From NCBI GenBank assembly GCA_011503125.2, contig WWBZ02000015.1, positions 266,476 to 330,475 of the forward strand: a stretch of DNA of 64,000 nucleotides, read 5' to 3'. Position numbers and translations under genes: made by a program. Source of the DNA: Botryosphaeria dothidea. Taxonomy: Eukaryota; Ascomycota; Dothideomycetes; Botryosphaeriales; Botryosphaeriaceae. Positions 32,221 to 45,400 of this stretch are shown here, one piece after another. The notes under the pieces are model-generated. The model made no database searches and had not been told where the DNA came from. It was given only the letters and a program-made list of their open reading frames with translations. Numbering within the stretch: the stretch's first letter is position 1; the number at the start of each line of letters is the position of its first letter.

Positions 32221-34033
32221 TGAACAAGAGACTCAGTGGGGCCGCCATGGCTGCCTTCCGTCTCGCTGGACTCTCTGCTGTTGCGCTCTGCGTCGTCTCC
32301 CTGGACGGGTTGTGCTATCTCCAAGGCGAGGCCAGTCACGTTGTTTGGTCCACCGTCCTCTGCCCCGACGTCCTTAGGAATGTGTGATGCCGGTGTGGCA
32401 TTGTAGTCATCATGGTTGGCACGCGCGCTGGGATCATCCGTGCTCAGGCGCAGGGGCGAAGCGATGGGTCTGACAGGTGGTTTGTTCGTCGTTTCCTTAG
32501 CGCTTGCGATGGCGACTCCGGCACTCGTAGTTGGTAGGGGACCAGGAGACGAGGCTGGGCAGCGTTAGTGCAGCAGATTAGAAGGAGACTGATATCCCCA
32601 GGAATGCCTGGAATCGTGCTAAGAAACTCTTAGAAGGGAGCGTGGGCGGAGGCAACGTCAGGGTCCGCCGGGTCTTGGGCCAGGAGCTTCGATGTCAGAC
32701 AACGCACCGAATCCGCCAGCGAACTATCGGTGCTCGCGGGAGTAAACCCACGGGCAGCAGCATTCATCATCGAGGCTGCACCGGTGGTAGTATGTATGCC
32801 GCGTTTGTGTCGTTTCCTCCATGAAGGAAACGACAGCGCGTCTGACCAATCAGCGCCCGCGAGCTCATCTTTCCCCAGCCACCGGCTTAAGCTTTGTCAC
32901 CGGACGGACATGCACTTAAGAAACAATCTTAAACCCTGCAATAAGTGTCTCTCCCGTTACCCTCTTCTCAATTTCAATCGATTTCGAGCCTACACTTCCG
33001 CGGTGTCCACTCTCGCATAAAACGTATGCACATATCACGTGCATGACGAAGCCCGACCGGGTCGGCCTCGCGAGATTGACGTCTCATTCCCAGGAACTCG
33101 GTGCCAGAGACCTCGGGAATATCTCTTTTGAGCGCGATTATGGAGGATTTGGCAAGGAACACATGGAGGCCGGGGACATGAATCCGGGGCCACAAATACG
33201 AACCCGATTACCGGCCAGCTGGACCAGCAGCCTGAATTCAGCAGCTACCGATGGAGCAGCCTGGCCAACTTGCCGACATGTAAGTGCGCATGGGGCGGTG
33301 TGGGCTGCCTTAAAGGCGCTGTGCAACGGCACAAGGCGGAGAGGGAGGGGCGAAGATGTTCCACGGTTACTTACTGCAGTGCTATTGAATAACTGCATCC
33401 TTGGTGGGATCAACTCCCAACAAGCAACAGGCACTTCCCTGGATCGGGTGACTCTTTTCTCCAAGGTGCAGGAGCATGTGGATGTAGCACTGGAGGCATG
33501 ATGTAGTTTTGTTGCTATTGTTTCTTAATCATACGTCTCAGGAACTCATTTTAGTTTTCACCCGCTTTGATCGTGACTTGCTGTTCGTAAAATCAGTCTG
33601 CGCCTGCACTTCTCTGCAGGAGCGGAGTGTTTCACAAGCCGATTGTAGAGGAAGGTTGAAACGAGGCCGACTTTCGAAATGGACAGTGCACAAATACCAG
33701 TCTATAGCATCCAGTGAAATGCAGAACACCGATATTGGTGCCGTTGGGGTGAAGCGGGGCTGGATTCAACCTTGCATGAGCCTGCAGGTATGCCCCGCCG
33801 CAGCTGACACTTCTGCATGCTGTGCAAGGCTTAAGAGAACACTTGCGTCAGCAATTCTCCGCCCTCTATCAACTTTCTCCCCCTGCGTTGGTTTCATTCT
33901 TCCAATACACGTTGATCTTCTCCCTATACGACAGCATTCGACGAACGTGGAGAGGCCAGAACGACTTGTTCGACACCCACGCTCAAATTGAGTTTATGTC
34001 AGCAACAACCACGCGAAAACTCAGCCTTGCACG
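32221..34033. other. Intergenic, no supported gene
   Basis: Open frames such as 33043-33501 and 33509-33991 on the plus strand do not resemble known families and have overlapping competitors. The last few hundred bases should hold the promoter of the gene at 34034. Confidence 0.4.
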
Positions 34034-35020
34034 ATGACCGACCCTCTTTCAATCGCCGGTAGTATTGCTGGCCTTGTTTCTATCTCGGACGTGGTATTCA
34101 GCAAGATATACCGATACGCGAAGGCTGTCAAAGATGCCAGGAAAGATATCATGGCATTTGCAGACGAGACCCGATCACTTTCTGGAGTACTTCACAACCT
34201 GTCTCTGATCGCTGCCGAGCTTGACAAGGAGCCTACTGAGACAATGCTCCAACTTGACCATATCGGCAAGTTCCCCCTATTCATCGACCGTCTTTATTCT
34301 GATCGCCCAGGAGCACTATTCGTAGAGAGAGATTGCCCGCCCACCTCACAAGACGCATTTGAGAAGACGTCGGCCTTCTCGGCACTCACGGCAATGCTTA
34401 CCTCCACCATCGGCTCCATGCAGCCGGCGAAAGTTGTTCAGTTCTTCTGCGGCAGACACACTTCGAGCAGCGATCCGCTTGGCGGCCCGAACGGACTGAT
34501 CCGAGGCATACTGGCGCAGCTGCTTCAGCAGGACAACTTCAGCCTCAGCTTCATTGATTCCCGCACTCCGAAGGAGTACATTGAGCGACACTCGCTGGCC
34601 CAGCTGACCGACACGCTCAAGAGGCTCGTGCATCAGCTCGACCGCCGCGTCATCCTGTTCATCTTCGTCGACGGCGTTTCGCTGTTTGAGAGGAGCGAGT
34701 GGATCCAGGACCTGAACAAGGTCATGTACGATCTAGGGGAGCTCACTTGGAATAAGACGGTGGCGGCGACGGTCAAACTCATTGTCACGAATCCCGGGAA
34801 GAGCCGTAGCTTGGGATCTTGCGTTGCTTCAGAAGATCGAGTGCTCGTCCCATTCCTGCCCGACATTCGTGGTGGGAAGCTGACGGATAGAATGGTCAAC
34901 AAAGAGTTGAACACCTCACGAGGGGATCCGGCTGTTAGGCAAAAGCCTGAGGCTTTTGATGATATGGACAGCGAAGGTGAATTCGACCTTGATTGGTTGT
35001 CAGCCAAAGGAGAAGTCTAG
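34034..35020 (+). CDS. STAND/NLR-like protein lacking the P-loop (internally deleted)
   Basis: Single exon, 328 residues. The start MTDPLSIAGSIAGLVSISDV with a following coiled helix (ARKDIMAFADETRSLSGVLH) is typical of the fungal N-terminal (Helo-like) domain of STAND proteins. After about residue 80 the usual linker and NACHT P-loop (G-K-T/S) are missing. The sequence instead goes into what looks like the later NACHT region: KVVQFFCGRHTSSSDP, GLIRGILAQLLQQDNFSL, and a Walker-B-like strand RVILFIFVDGVSLFE. A short acidic tail ends at TAG 35018-35020. Full STAND proteins exceed 700 residues, so this is an N-terminal plus partial NACHT fusion formed by deletion, with the frame still open. It may be non-functional, or act as a regulator of a full-length relative. 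Confidence 0.65.
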   Translation: MTDPLSIAGSIAGLVSISDVVFSKIYRYAKAVKDARKDIMAFADETRSLSGVLHNLSLIAAELDKEPTETMLQLDHIGKFPLFIDRLYSDRPGALFVERDCPPTSQDAFEKTSAFSALTAMLTSTIGSMQPAKVVQFFCGRHTSSSDPLGGPNGLIRGILAQLLQQDNFSLSFIDSRTPKEYIERHSLAQLTDTLKRLVHQLDRRVILFIFVDGVSLFERSEWIQDLNKVMYDLGELTWNKTVAATVKLIVTNPGKSRSLGSCVASEDRVLVPFLPDIRGGKLTDRMVNKELNTSRGDPAVRQKPEAFDDMDSEGEFDLDWLSAKGEV

Positions 35021-35239
35021 TGATAATAAGTGCTCGAGTCTAAGCCTAGCATAGCATTGGCTTTAAGTAATAATACTGGATAACTTTATTTCTATACTCT
35101 TGTTCTTTGTAGATTTATAGGCCTGAAGACCTACAAAGATATGTTATTAAAAGGTTATTTAGCTAGCTGTCTACCTAAATCTAGGCGCCCTTTCTAAGTC
35201 AACATGATGTCTAGTGTAGATTTTATCGGTTTAACGAGT

Positions 35240-35499
35240 CTTATAGGCCTCCCATGCCACCCGGCGATACTGCTCCGCCTTGGCGGCCGGGTCTGCGGCA
35301 TTGCTGATTCCCGTGCCCACGATGATGATATCGCAACCGCGCAGCCCGACGTCATGACCACGAAGTCATCGTCGGGCACCGAGTTCAGTGGAGCCAGAGC
35401 GATGAACGCCATGACGAAGTCGCGTCGGTTTCGAGCCATGGCCACACATTCATCTGTGTACCGCGCGTCCAGGAGATTGCCGACCGAGGTCATCTGCGC
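35240..35499 (-). pseudogene. Orotidine-5'-phosphate decarboxylase fragment
   Basis: The minus strand reads MTSVGNLLDARYTDECVAMA, then RDFVMAFIALAP and [10 protein letters not shown], then shifts frame and continues with [20 protein letters not shown] and [13 protein letters not shown]. These are the last part of OMP decarboxylase: the 'E-M-S/T-S-x-G-x-L...Y-T' helix, the 'DFVV-x-T-x-G' strand, and the phosphate-binding 'D-I/F-I-I-V-G-x-G-I' loop. The roughly 30-residue piece normally between them (with the G-Q-Q-Y-R/Q-T-P motif) is deleted. Only about 85 residues remain. It lies at the border of the retroelement block, so it is a captured or stranded gene fragment rather than the cell's working pyrimidine gene. 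Confidence 0.75.
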
Positions 35500-35784
35500 T
35501 AAGCCTATTAAGCTCGAGTTTAAGAAGATCTATTTTCCGCATCCGCTCTGTGACAGGTAACTCAGGCTTAGACGCCCGGTAGATATTTACAGTCGTTATG
35601 GAACATTGTTTCGCGGGTCTAGCGAAATACAGTTTAGAGGTTTAACTTAATATTAACGCGTATCCTAGTAAGGTTAGTTTCTCTAAATATATCGTTAAGA
35701 TTATAATTTAAAAGAATAACGTACTCCACAAGCGAGCGGACTACACAAGCGAGTGGACCACTCCACCACTGAAACGCGTCCTCC
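35500..35784. other. A+T-rich border sequence
   Basis: Non-coding, A+T rich, bordering the first LTR. It contains a 17-base direct repeat (see next entry). Confidence 0.5.
35727..35760. repeat. 17-base tandem direct repeat
   Basis: CACAAGCGAGCGGACTA is followed directly by CACAAGCGAGTGGACCA. It lies 24 bases before the LTR of element A1. Confidence 0.7.
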
Positions 35785-36025
35785 TGTTACGGTTTGAACC
35801 CTGAGGGTGCCTTGGATGGATCCTGCGGCGAGACCTTAGGTTGAGAGGACCCTGAAGCTCAACAAGAAAACTCTGCAACTCGCTACCAGCAAAAGGAACC
35901 CTAGAGAGATATATAAGCAGCGCTATCTTGCTTAAAACCTTGCTTCCTTTTCTCTTTAGCTTAGTCTTCTCGTAGATAGTAATGCCACTGCATTTCCGCG
36001 AGTGCACCGGATGCAAGCCATCACA
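35785..36025 (+). repeat. 5' LTR of element A1
   Basis: 241 bases, starting TGTTACGG and ending CATCACA (TG..CA). It contains TATATAAG at 35910-35917, a likely TATA box. It is closely similar to the LTRs of A2. Confidence 0.88.
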
Positions 36026-36180
36026 TTAGACTAAGCTCCTCTTTCAAACCACTAAAGCTCGATGGCATAGTAGGGGTCAACTACAGATAGCCGCCTTAGG
36101 GCCTCGCTCAGTCAGTAAAGAGTACGACAATAACCGAACGATGCGATAATACGATACGTAACGACTACGACGGTTCCCCT

Positions 36181-36329
36181 TCCTCTATACGCTATAGCTC
36201 CCACGTGAGCACTGCGTTCTCTTTCCCTTTCCTCTATGCGCTATAGCTCCCACGTGAGCACTACGTTCTCATTCTCCTTTCCTCTATACGCTATAGCTCC
36301 CACGTGAGCACTGCGTCCTTATCCCCTTT
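36181..36329 (+). repeat. Three tandem 50-base repeats in the A1 leader
   Basis: Each unit contains CTATAGCTCCCACGTGAGCA; units begin at about 36181, 36230 and 36280. The palindromic CACGTG (E-box-like) is in every unit. They lie downstream of the LTR and before Gag. Confidence 0.85.
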
Positions 36330-36516
36330 CTCTAAGTTTAGGATAGTAGCTAGGCTCGTTGCTAGTTAACTATACCTGGGAAATCGTTTAAGAAGGTGTC
36401 CGTGTAGGTACTTGAGAAGGTTCCCGAAGGAAGTCCTTTAATAAAACGACGGTGTGGCGTTTGAGAAGGCACGAAGAAGTCCCTAAAAGAAGATCTAAAA
36501 GGAGATCTTAGAGAGG

Positions 36517-36600
36517 ACACCTAAGAAGACACCTAAGAAGATACCCAAGAAGATACCTAAGAAGACACTCAAGAAGACGCCTAAGAAGACACCCAAAAAG
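36517..36600 (+). repeat. Seven tandem 12-base units (ACACCTAAGAAG type)
   Basis: Units such as ACACCTAAGAAG, ATACCCAAGAAG and ACACTCAAGAAG follow each other without gaps. In one frame they would encode Thr-Pro-Lys-Lys repeats. They lie just before the Gag-like region. A2 has a shorter, more degenerate version at about 58590-58636. Confidence 0.75.
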
Positions 36601-39411
36601 ACGTCCTAGAATGGACGACTAACCAATAAATGAACCGCAAGAGGCCCCACAGCGCGAATAAGAGGACCCACCGCAATGGGCGAACCAACTATTCACAATG
36701 GTTACTCAGCTACAGGCACGAATGGATAGCCAGGCTACTACACCAATAACAAGGCAGCCTAGCGTAGAAACAGCCACGTCTACTCCGACGGCTTAAGTAT
36801 AAACCCCACCGACCGTAATTGCTAAAGCGGTTACTTAAGCGCTTACGGCAAGTCAAAGGCCAAGAAAAATTCTACCCGAACTAGTAGAATTTAAAGGAGA
36901 GCGAAAGGAGCTAGAAGCCTGGATTGATCAAGCAAATCAGAAACTTCGAATCGATTACGTAAGCTACCTAGAAACGATATAAGCAGCGTTGCTATTTAAT
37001 TAGCTACGAGGAACCGCGCTTACCTACTTACAACTATAGTAGAGATCCTTAAGCCAGACGGCTATAACCTAGGATCTATTCGAATAGCTAAGGGCCGTAT
37101 TTGGCGACCTATATCGCGAGGAAAAAGCACGTCGCGAGCTCCGAGCCCTACATCAAAAAGGTGGCCCCTTTAGAGAATACTTCGTAAAGTTCCGCCACCT
37201 AATACTTAAATCTAGTAAAAGTACTATATGGGACGATAAGCAAAAGAAAGACTCTCTTTAGGACTTAATTAGCTAGGAACTAAAAGACCGACTAGTTAGT
37301 AAGAGCTTAGAAGATCTTACGTTCCACGAATTTGCTAACTTACTAGCTAGAACTAGTGACGATATAGAGGCTGTTAATAAGGCTAAGAAGTTAGTTATAC
37401 GAAGTAGGTATTAAGGAAGGAGAAGCCTAAGTCCTTAAACTAATAAGAGAACTACTCGATTAATAACGACTACTAGACCTACTACGTATCTAAAGCCTCT
37501 TTAAAACGACTAAATAGACTAGAAACTAATAGGCCTAGCTAAAGCCGTACTAACCCGGAGAGCTAAATAGGTAACTTAAGATAAGATTAACCGACGTCGT
37601 TAGAATAGGCTTTATACGCGTTATAGTGCTTTAGGACACTAGAAGTATATATACCCTTATACGCCTACCCGTTACCTAGCTTAAGCTACTAGTATTAGAT
37701 AGTCGGAGTAGGAAGTTCCTCCGTAGTTAGAGGAGGACGCTAAAGTATTAGAGGTTAATAAGAATTCGGAAAAAGAGTAGCTTCTAATAAAATTCGCCGT
37801 TAGAAGTAAAAGAAGTAAAGTAAGCTTTAAGTAGATTGGAAGCAATTCGAGAATAAGTATATAGAAAAACTACCTTTCTTAGTTTTAGTACTTATTAATA
37901 AGAAGATCTCTACTTAAACCCTTATTAATTCTAGGTACTTATTCTATAGCTTTATCGATACTTAATTCGCTCGAAGATATAAACTCTAGCGTATCTCTAT
38001 CCGACTAAGATAAATCTAGTTAGTTAATACTATTACCGACTCCTAGATTACCGAAGTAGTAATTACCGAGATCGATATCGGCGGATACTAAACGAAAAGA
38101 GCTTACTTCTATATAGCTCTAAGGATTAAAGGCTATAAAGTTATTCTTAGCTTACTATAGTTAGTAAAAGAGAGAGTAGAACTAGATATAGAAAAATAAA
38201 TTCTTAGATTTAAGGACTCTAGACTAGTAGTATAAAGCTAGAGAGAGAGAAAAGAACTCGACTATAGAAGGATCGGAGCCGCTAGATTCCGCCTTCTTAC
38301 GAGGAAAAAACGACTCGGTTACTAAGTTTTCTTAGCAAGTCTAGCTAATATTAATAAAGCACTTACTAAGAAGAAGTATATAGACCTAAGAACGAAACTA
38401 CTAGCCTAGTTAGATAAACGGTTTCTCGATACCTTCGATAGAAGTAAAGCCGATAAGTTACCTCTATACCGATCTAGAATCGATTATTAGATTAAGCTTA
38501 AGAAAGATAAGAATAGAAGAACACTAGTAGCCCTATAGAGATTCTTATATAATATATCTAGAAATAAACTACTAGTACTCTAGAAAACGCTTATAGAGTT
38601 ACTCGATAAAGGCTTTATTCGTATAAGTAATTCTCTAGCCGTAGCGCTAGTTCTCTTTATAAAGAAACTAGGTAGAGGCTTACGATTCTATTATAACTAC
38701 CGAGCTCTTAATTAACTTATACGAAAGAATCGATATCTACTACCTCTTATTTAGAAGACCCTTAACCGGATTAGTAAAGTAAGATAGTTTATAAAACTCG
38801 ATATAATCGTAGTATTTAATAAGATTCGGGTTAAACTAAGAGATAAATAGCTTATAGCCTTTCGAACCCGCTTTAGACTATTTAAGTAGCTTATTACTCC
38901 CTTTAGACTAGCTAATATACTAAGTATCTTTTAACGATATATTAACTAGACCCTATAGGACTTCCTAGACGACTTTATATCGGCTTATATCGATAATATA
39001 CTTATTTTTACCGAAGGATTCCGTATCTAATACCGAGAGTACGTAACTAAGATTCTCGAAAAGCTATAAGTAGCGGGACTATAGCTTAATATCGATAAGT
39101 ACGAATTTAAGGTTTAGTTAATAAAGTATCTTAGATTTATTATCGAAGCTAGAAAAGATATTCGTATAGACCTAGCTAAGGTAAAAGCTATTTAGAAATA
39201 GAAAATACTAACTATAGTTAAAGAAGTACTTAGATTCCTTAGCTTTACGAACTTCTACTAGCGCTTTATTAATAAATACTCGAAGACTACGGCTCCGTTA
39301 TATATACTTATAAAAAAAGACGTTCCGTTCTATTAGATAGAAGGAGTAAAAAGAGCGTTTCGAAAGCTAAAGAAGGCCTTTATTACGGCACTAATTCTTA
39401 CCTAATATTAG

Positions 39412-42400
39412 ATAAATAGATAAATTTATTTCTTTCCGATATAGCTCCCTTACGGGTCTATATAGGGCTAGCTATCTATTATTATTTTATACGAGGAGGA
39501 AAATCTTTTCGCCTAGTAAAACCCCTTCTCTCTCTCTAGATATACTATTCTATACTAATTCTATTTTTTCTTCTTACTAGTAGCGGCTACTATAGTAGCC
39601 CTATATTTATCTACTAGACCTATCTCTTTAGTTCTTATTCTCGTAGTTATTCGGGTTCTAGTAGTCTTAGTAGTCCTAGTAGTTCTTTTAGTTTCTCTTC
39701 CTAGTTACTCTTCTAGATTAGTTCTCTTACTAGGCTAAATTACTTAAGTAGTCTTAGGCGTAAGAACTAGTCTATCGCTACTTTAATCTTCTTCTTTATT
39801 AAGAGGAGAAAATAGTAGTTCGTAGTTTCTATCTTTTAGAGTATCTATATTCTACTCTATTAGAAGTCGGGGTAGAAGAGGAGGATATACTTTAGAGTTT
39901 ATTTATACTAGCCGTATAGGTAGGTAGAGCTAAGATACTCTAGTACTTTACGCCTAGAGAGAAAGTTCTTTAGTCTAATATACTTTATATATAGTAGAGT
40001 AGCGAGTATACTCTATAGCTTAGATAGTTCGCTATAGATTTATCTAATTTTTAGGTTCTACTATATACTTTAGGCTACTAGCTTATCTTATCTTTCTTAG
40101 CTAGTAAACTTTATCTATCTCTTCTTCTACTTATTTCTATATATTATACGTAGTCTTATTCGCTCTAAGAGGCTCTAGTAAATAGAAGAATAGTAATAAA
40201 AGAGGAAGTTTACCTTTTTTCTAAGTAAGAATCTTCTAGCTAGACTAGCGGTACCTCTAGTACTTAGAGTAGCCCTAGCTATCTATTTAATACTTTAGTA
40301 AATTTCCTCTACTACTACTATAACTAGGCTATCTCTAGTTCTAATAGTTTAGGCTAGTATTAGTTTATCTAGGTATAATAAGAGTAGGGGAATCCCCGTC
40401 TTATACTCTAAGGTTTATATACTAGTTAACTTATACGCTCCTAAGATAATACGTAGATACTAGTTTTAGATCTTCTATAGTAGCTAGATAGCTATTTTCC
40501 TCTACTCTAGAGTTCCTTCCGGAGTATACTATACTCTATAGCTATAAGTAAGGGCTAGCCTTATTACGGCCGTATAGATATAGCGGGCTTTAGTAAATAA
40601 GGCTCCCTAGGTAGATACTACGAGTCGGGAGAGAGATATATACTATTTAATTACCTTAGCTCCTATTTCCCTAATATAGAGTTCCTATCTAAGCTTATTA
40701 TCTACGTAGATTCCTAGAATCTTTATCGTAGGCTCTAGGTATCTAGTAAATCTAGGGATACGGATATCTACTACTATATTAAATCTTCTTAGCTTTCTTA
40801 TAAAGTAGATAAGATAGTACTTATCTAGCGAGAACGCTAACCCGTAGATAGCTATCTAATACTCGTAAACTTAGTATACTTCCTCTAGTATCCTATAGTT
40901 TTATTCTATAGATCTACTAAAGGCTAGAATATTAGTATCGTCGACGAATCTAAGGGGGAAGATATTACTCCTACGTAGCTATATAAGTAGATTAGAGATA
41001 AAGAATAGATAGAGGATTAGAGATAGAGAGGATTTCTAGAAAATCCCGGTTAAGATCTAGATTAGCGGGCTAGTAAAGTCCCTAAAAGATAGCTAAGTAG
41101 TCCGGTCCTATAGGAAGGAGTATATAAATCTTTCTATCTATTTAGGGAGCCTCGCTATTCTTATATTATAGAGAAGTCTCTTATAGAATATATAATCGTA
41201 TATCTCTAAGATATCTAGGCTAAGAACTAAGGCTACTAGCCCCGGATCTTACGCCTAGATAGTATAGATTTATTCCGTAAGTAGGTCGAGAGCTACTACT
41301 ACTAACCTATTTCTTCTAGCTTCTATCTATATATTAGAAAGTAGTAGTTTATAGGCTTTAGTCGCCCTAGAAGATCCGATCTACTATAATTCTCTTAAGT
41401 AGCTTTTTCTAATATATTAAGTAAAGTAATTAGTCTAAATAACTTAGCTTTAGTATAGTTATTCCTCTATAGTTTTCTTAGGACTACGGTAATAAAGCTT
41501 TTAAACTATCTAAGATAGTATCTAAATACGAGATATTTCTAGAAGAGCCTAGTAAGGGGTCCCCTTAGTATCTTAGCGTATTACTTTAGAAACCTATTAA
41601 TAATCTTATCTAGGCCTAGTATCTTATCTAGGGAAGCTTCTTAATAGTATAGAGGATCTACTCCTTCGGTAACGCCTTAGAAGATCTCTACTAGCTCTAG
41701 ATATATATATCTATTTAGATCTAAGAGGTTAGTAGCCCTAGAAGGGGAGAAGAACTAGTTAGTAAGGATTTCCGCCTTAAATTAGTTATTGTAACGTAGT
41801 TATTTATCTACTTCCTAAAGAGGTAGAAACTAGAGTAGGGCTAGCGGCTCTAATACTCTTATTCTTATCTATCTTAAAAGCTTCTAAAGTATAGAAGAGT
41901 CTAAGATTATCTCGGCTACTATTCTACGCTATACTTTTATTTTATCTCTTCTAATCTATCTCTTTTTACTATTAGTAATAGTTTAGTAAACTATCTAGTT
42001 CTTCTCTCTTTCTATAGCTATCTACTTCCTTCTAGCTACTTTAGCCTAGTATACTAGATCCGAATACTTCTTTATCTATTATATAGAGGTCTAGGACGAG
42101 GGTCTCGCTACTAAAATAGTCTTCTAGATTATTCTTTAGATAGTCTTCTAAAGTAGTATAGTAAAGTAATCTAAGTCTACTTTAGTATTAAGAGGGGCTG
42201 CTTTAAGATATTTAAGCTTTAATTAGAGTATATTATTAGTTCTCTTCTAGTCTACTTTCTTCTACTAGAGTCTTAGAGGGCGTAGTTCCGCGAAGGTAAG
42301 AGAAAAATCGAGTATAGTAAGGATAGGTAGGTAGTTAGAGAATAATTTAAGCTCCTAACTAACTCCGTAACTAAAAATTCTCTCCTCTAGCTACTATATA

Positions 42401-45400
42401 GTAAAAATAAAATCTAGAGTACTCTCGCTACTATTCTTTCTTCTCGTAATAGTATCTTTTAGAAGGACTAGATTAAGATTAGCTATAATAGCTATTTTAA
42501 TAAGGTTATCTATAAGAATATAGTATCTTAGAATAGTTATATCCCTCTAGATAGGATAGTAAAGATTAAAGTCTTCTAGAAGAATATACTTCCCTAGTTT
42601 TCTAAGGGCTTCTAGGAGAAGAGATAGAGTTTCTAGGGCCGTACTAGTATAGAAGGCTAGTAGAGAATTATAGTAGTTATAGATATAGATTATACGTATC
42701 TTAATAGTAATAGATAGATAGATAGATAAATTTATTTCTTCCTAATATAGCTTCCTTACGGGTCTATACGGGGCTAGCTATCTATAGTTATTTTACTCGA
42801 GAGGAAAAACCTTATCGCCTAGTAAAAACTCCTCCTTTCTATCTAGGCCTATTTATCTCTACTAGTTCTATTTTTTTCTTTTTACCGGTAGCGGCTACTA
42901 TAGTAGCCCTATATTCGCCTACTAGCTCTACTTCTTTAGTTCTTATCCTCGTAGTTATCCGGGTTCTAGTATTCTCGGTAGTTCTCCTAGTTCCTCTTCT
43001 TAGTTATTCTTCTAAATTAGTTCCTTAGTAAGACTAAACTAACTAAGTAGCCCTAGGCGTAGGAACTAGCCTATTACTACTTTAATTCCCTTCTTTATTA
43101 AGAGAAGAGAGTAGTAGTTCGTAGTTCCTACTCTTTAGAGTATCTATATTCTACTTTATTAGAAGTAGAAGTAGAAGAGAAGAATATACTTTAGGGTTTA
43201 TTTATACTAGCCGTATAGATAGATAGGACTAGAGTACTTTAGTATCTTACGCCTTAAGAGGAAGTCCTCTAGTCTAATATACTCTATACGTAGTAGAGTA
43301 GCGAGTATACTTTATAGCTTAGATAGTTTACTATAGATTTATCTAATTTTTAGGTCTCTACTATATACTTTAGGCTACTAGCTTATCTTATCTTCCCTAG
43401 CTAGTAGACTTTATCTATCTTTTCTTCTACTTATTCCTATATACTATACGTAGCTTTATTCGCTTTAAGAGACTCTAGTAGATAGAGAGGTAGTAGTTAA
43501 GAAATAAGTTTATCTTTTTTTCTAAGTAGGGTTCTTTCTAGTAGAGCTAGTAGCGCCTCTAGTACTTAGAGTAGTCTAAGCTATCTATTTAATACTTTAG
43601 TAAGTTTCCTCTACTACTATCGCGGCTAGACTATCTCTAGCTCTAATAGCCTAGGCTAGTACTAATTCGTCTAGGTATAGTAAGAGTAGGAGAATCCCTA
43701 TCTTATACTCTAAGGTTTATATACTAGTTAACTTATACGCCCCTAAGATAGTACGTAGATACTAGTTTTAGATCTTCTTTAGTAGCTAGATAGTTATTTT
43801 TCTCTACCCTAGGATTTTCTCTAGAGTATATTATACCCTATAGCCGTAGGTAAGGACTAGCCTTACTACGGCCGTATAGATATAACGGGCTTTAGTAAAT
43901 AAGGCTTTCTAAGTAGGACGCTACGAGTCTAGAGAGAGATATATACTATTTAATTACCTTAGCTCCTATTTCCCTAATATAGAGTCTCTATTTAAGCTTA
44001 TTATCTACGTAGACTCCTAGAATCTTAATTATAGGCTCTAGGTATCTAGTAAATCTAGGGATATAGATCCCTACTACTATATTAAATCTCCTTAGTTTCC
44101 TTATAAAATAAATAAGGTAATACTTATCGGACGAGAAAGCTAACTCGTAGATAGCTACCTAGTACTCGTAAATTTAATATACTCCCTCTAGTATTCTATA
44201 GTTCTATTCTATAGATCTACTAAAGGTTAAGATATTAGTATTATTAACGAATCTAAGGGGAAAGATATTACCTCTATATAGCTATATAAGTAGATTAGAA
44301 GTAAAGAATAGATAGAGTATCGGCGATAGTAAGAATCTCTAGAGAATCTTAGTTAAGGTCTAGATTAGTAAACTAGTAAAGTCTCCGAAGGATAGCTAAG
44401 TAGTACGGTCCTATAGAAAGAATCGGGTAAATCTTTCTACCTATTTTAGAAGTTTTACTATTTTTATATTATAGAGAAGCCTTCTATAAGATACGTAGTT
44501 ATATACTTCTAAGATATCTAGGCTAAGAACTAAAGCTACTAGCCCTAGGTCTTATACCTAGATAGTATAGATCTATTCTATAAGTAGATTAAGAGCTACT
44601 ACTACGGATCTATTTCTCTTAGCTTCTATCTATATATTAGAGAGTAGGCCGTATACTTTAGTAGTCTAGGAGATTCTATCTACTATAATCCTCTTAAGTA
44701 GCTTCTCTAGCGTATTAAGTAAAGTAATCGGCCTAAATAACTTAGCTTTAGTATAGTCGTTTCTCTATAGTTTTCTAAGAACTACGGTAATAGAGCTTTT
44801 AAACTACCTAGAGTAGTATCTAAGTATAAGATATTCTTAGAAGAGTCTAGTAAGGGGTTCTCTTAGTATCTTAGCGTATTACTTTAGAAACCTATTAGTA
44901 ATCTTATCTAGGCCTAGTACCTTATCTAGAGAAAGCTTCTTAATAGTATAGAGGATCTACTCTTTAGTAAGGTCTTAGGGAATCTCTATTAGTACTAGAT
45001 ATATATATCTATCTAGATCTAAGAGGTCGGTAGTTCTAAGAGGTAGAAAGAACTAGTTAGTAAGGATTTCTACCTTAGACTAGTTATCGTAATATAGTTA
45101 TTTATCTACTCTCTAGAGGAGTAGAAACTAAGATAGAGCTAGAGGTTCTAGTACTCTTATTCTTATCTATTTTAAGAGCTTCTAGAGTATAGATAGGTCC
45201 GAAGTAATCTTAGCTACTATTCTACGCTATACTTTTATTCTATCTCTTCTAATCTATCTCTTCTTACTATTAGTAATAGTTTAGTATACTATCTAGTCCT
45301 TCTCTCTTCCTATAGCCGTCTACTTCCTTCTAGCTACTCTAGTCTAGTATACTAGGTCCGAATACTTCTTTATCTATTATATAGAGGCCTAGAGCGAGGG

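Noticed and set aside
36181..36329. CRISPR array
   Set aside because: The 50-base units are contiguous with no variable spacers, and the genome is fungal.
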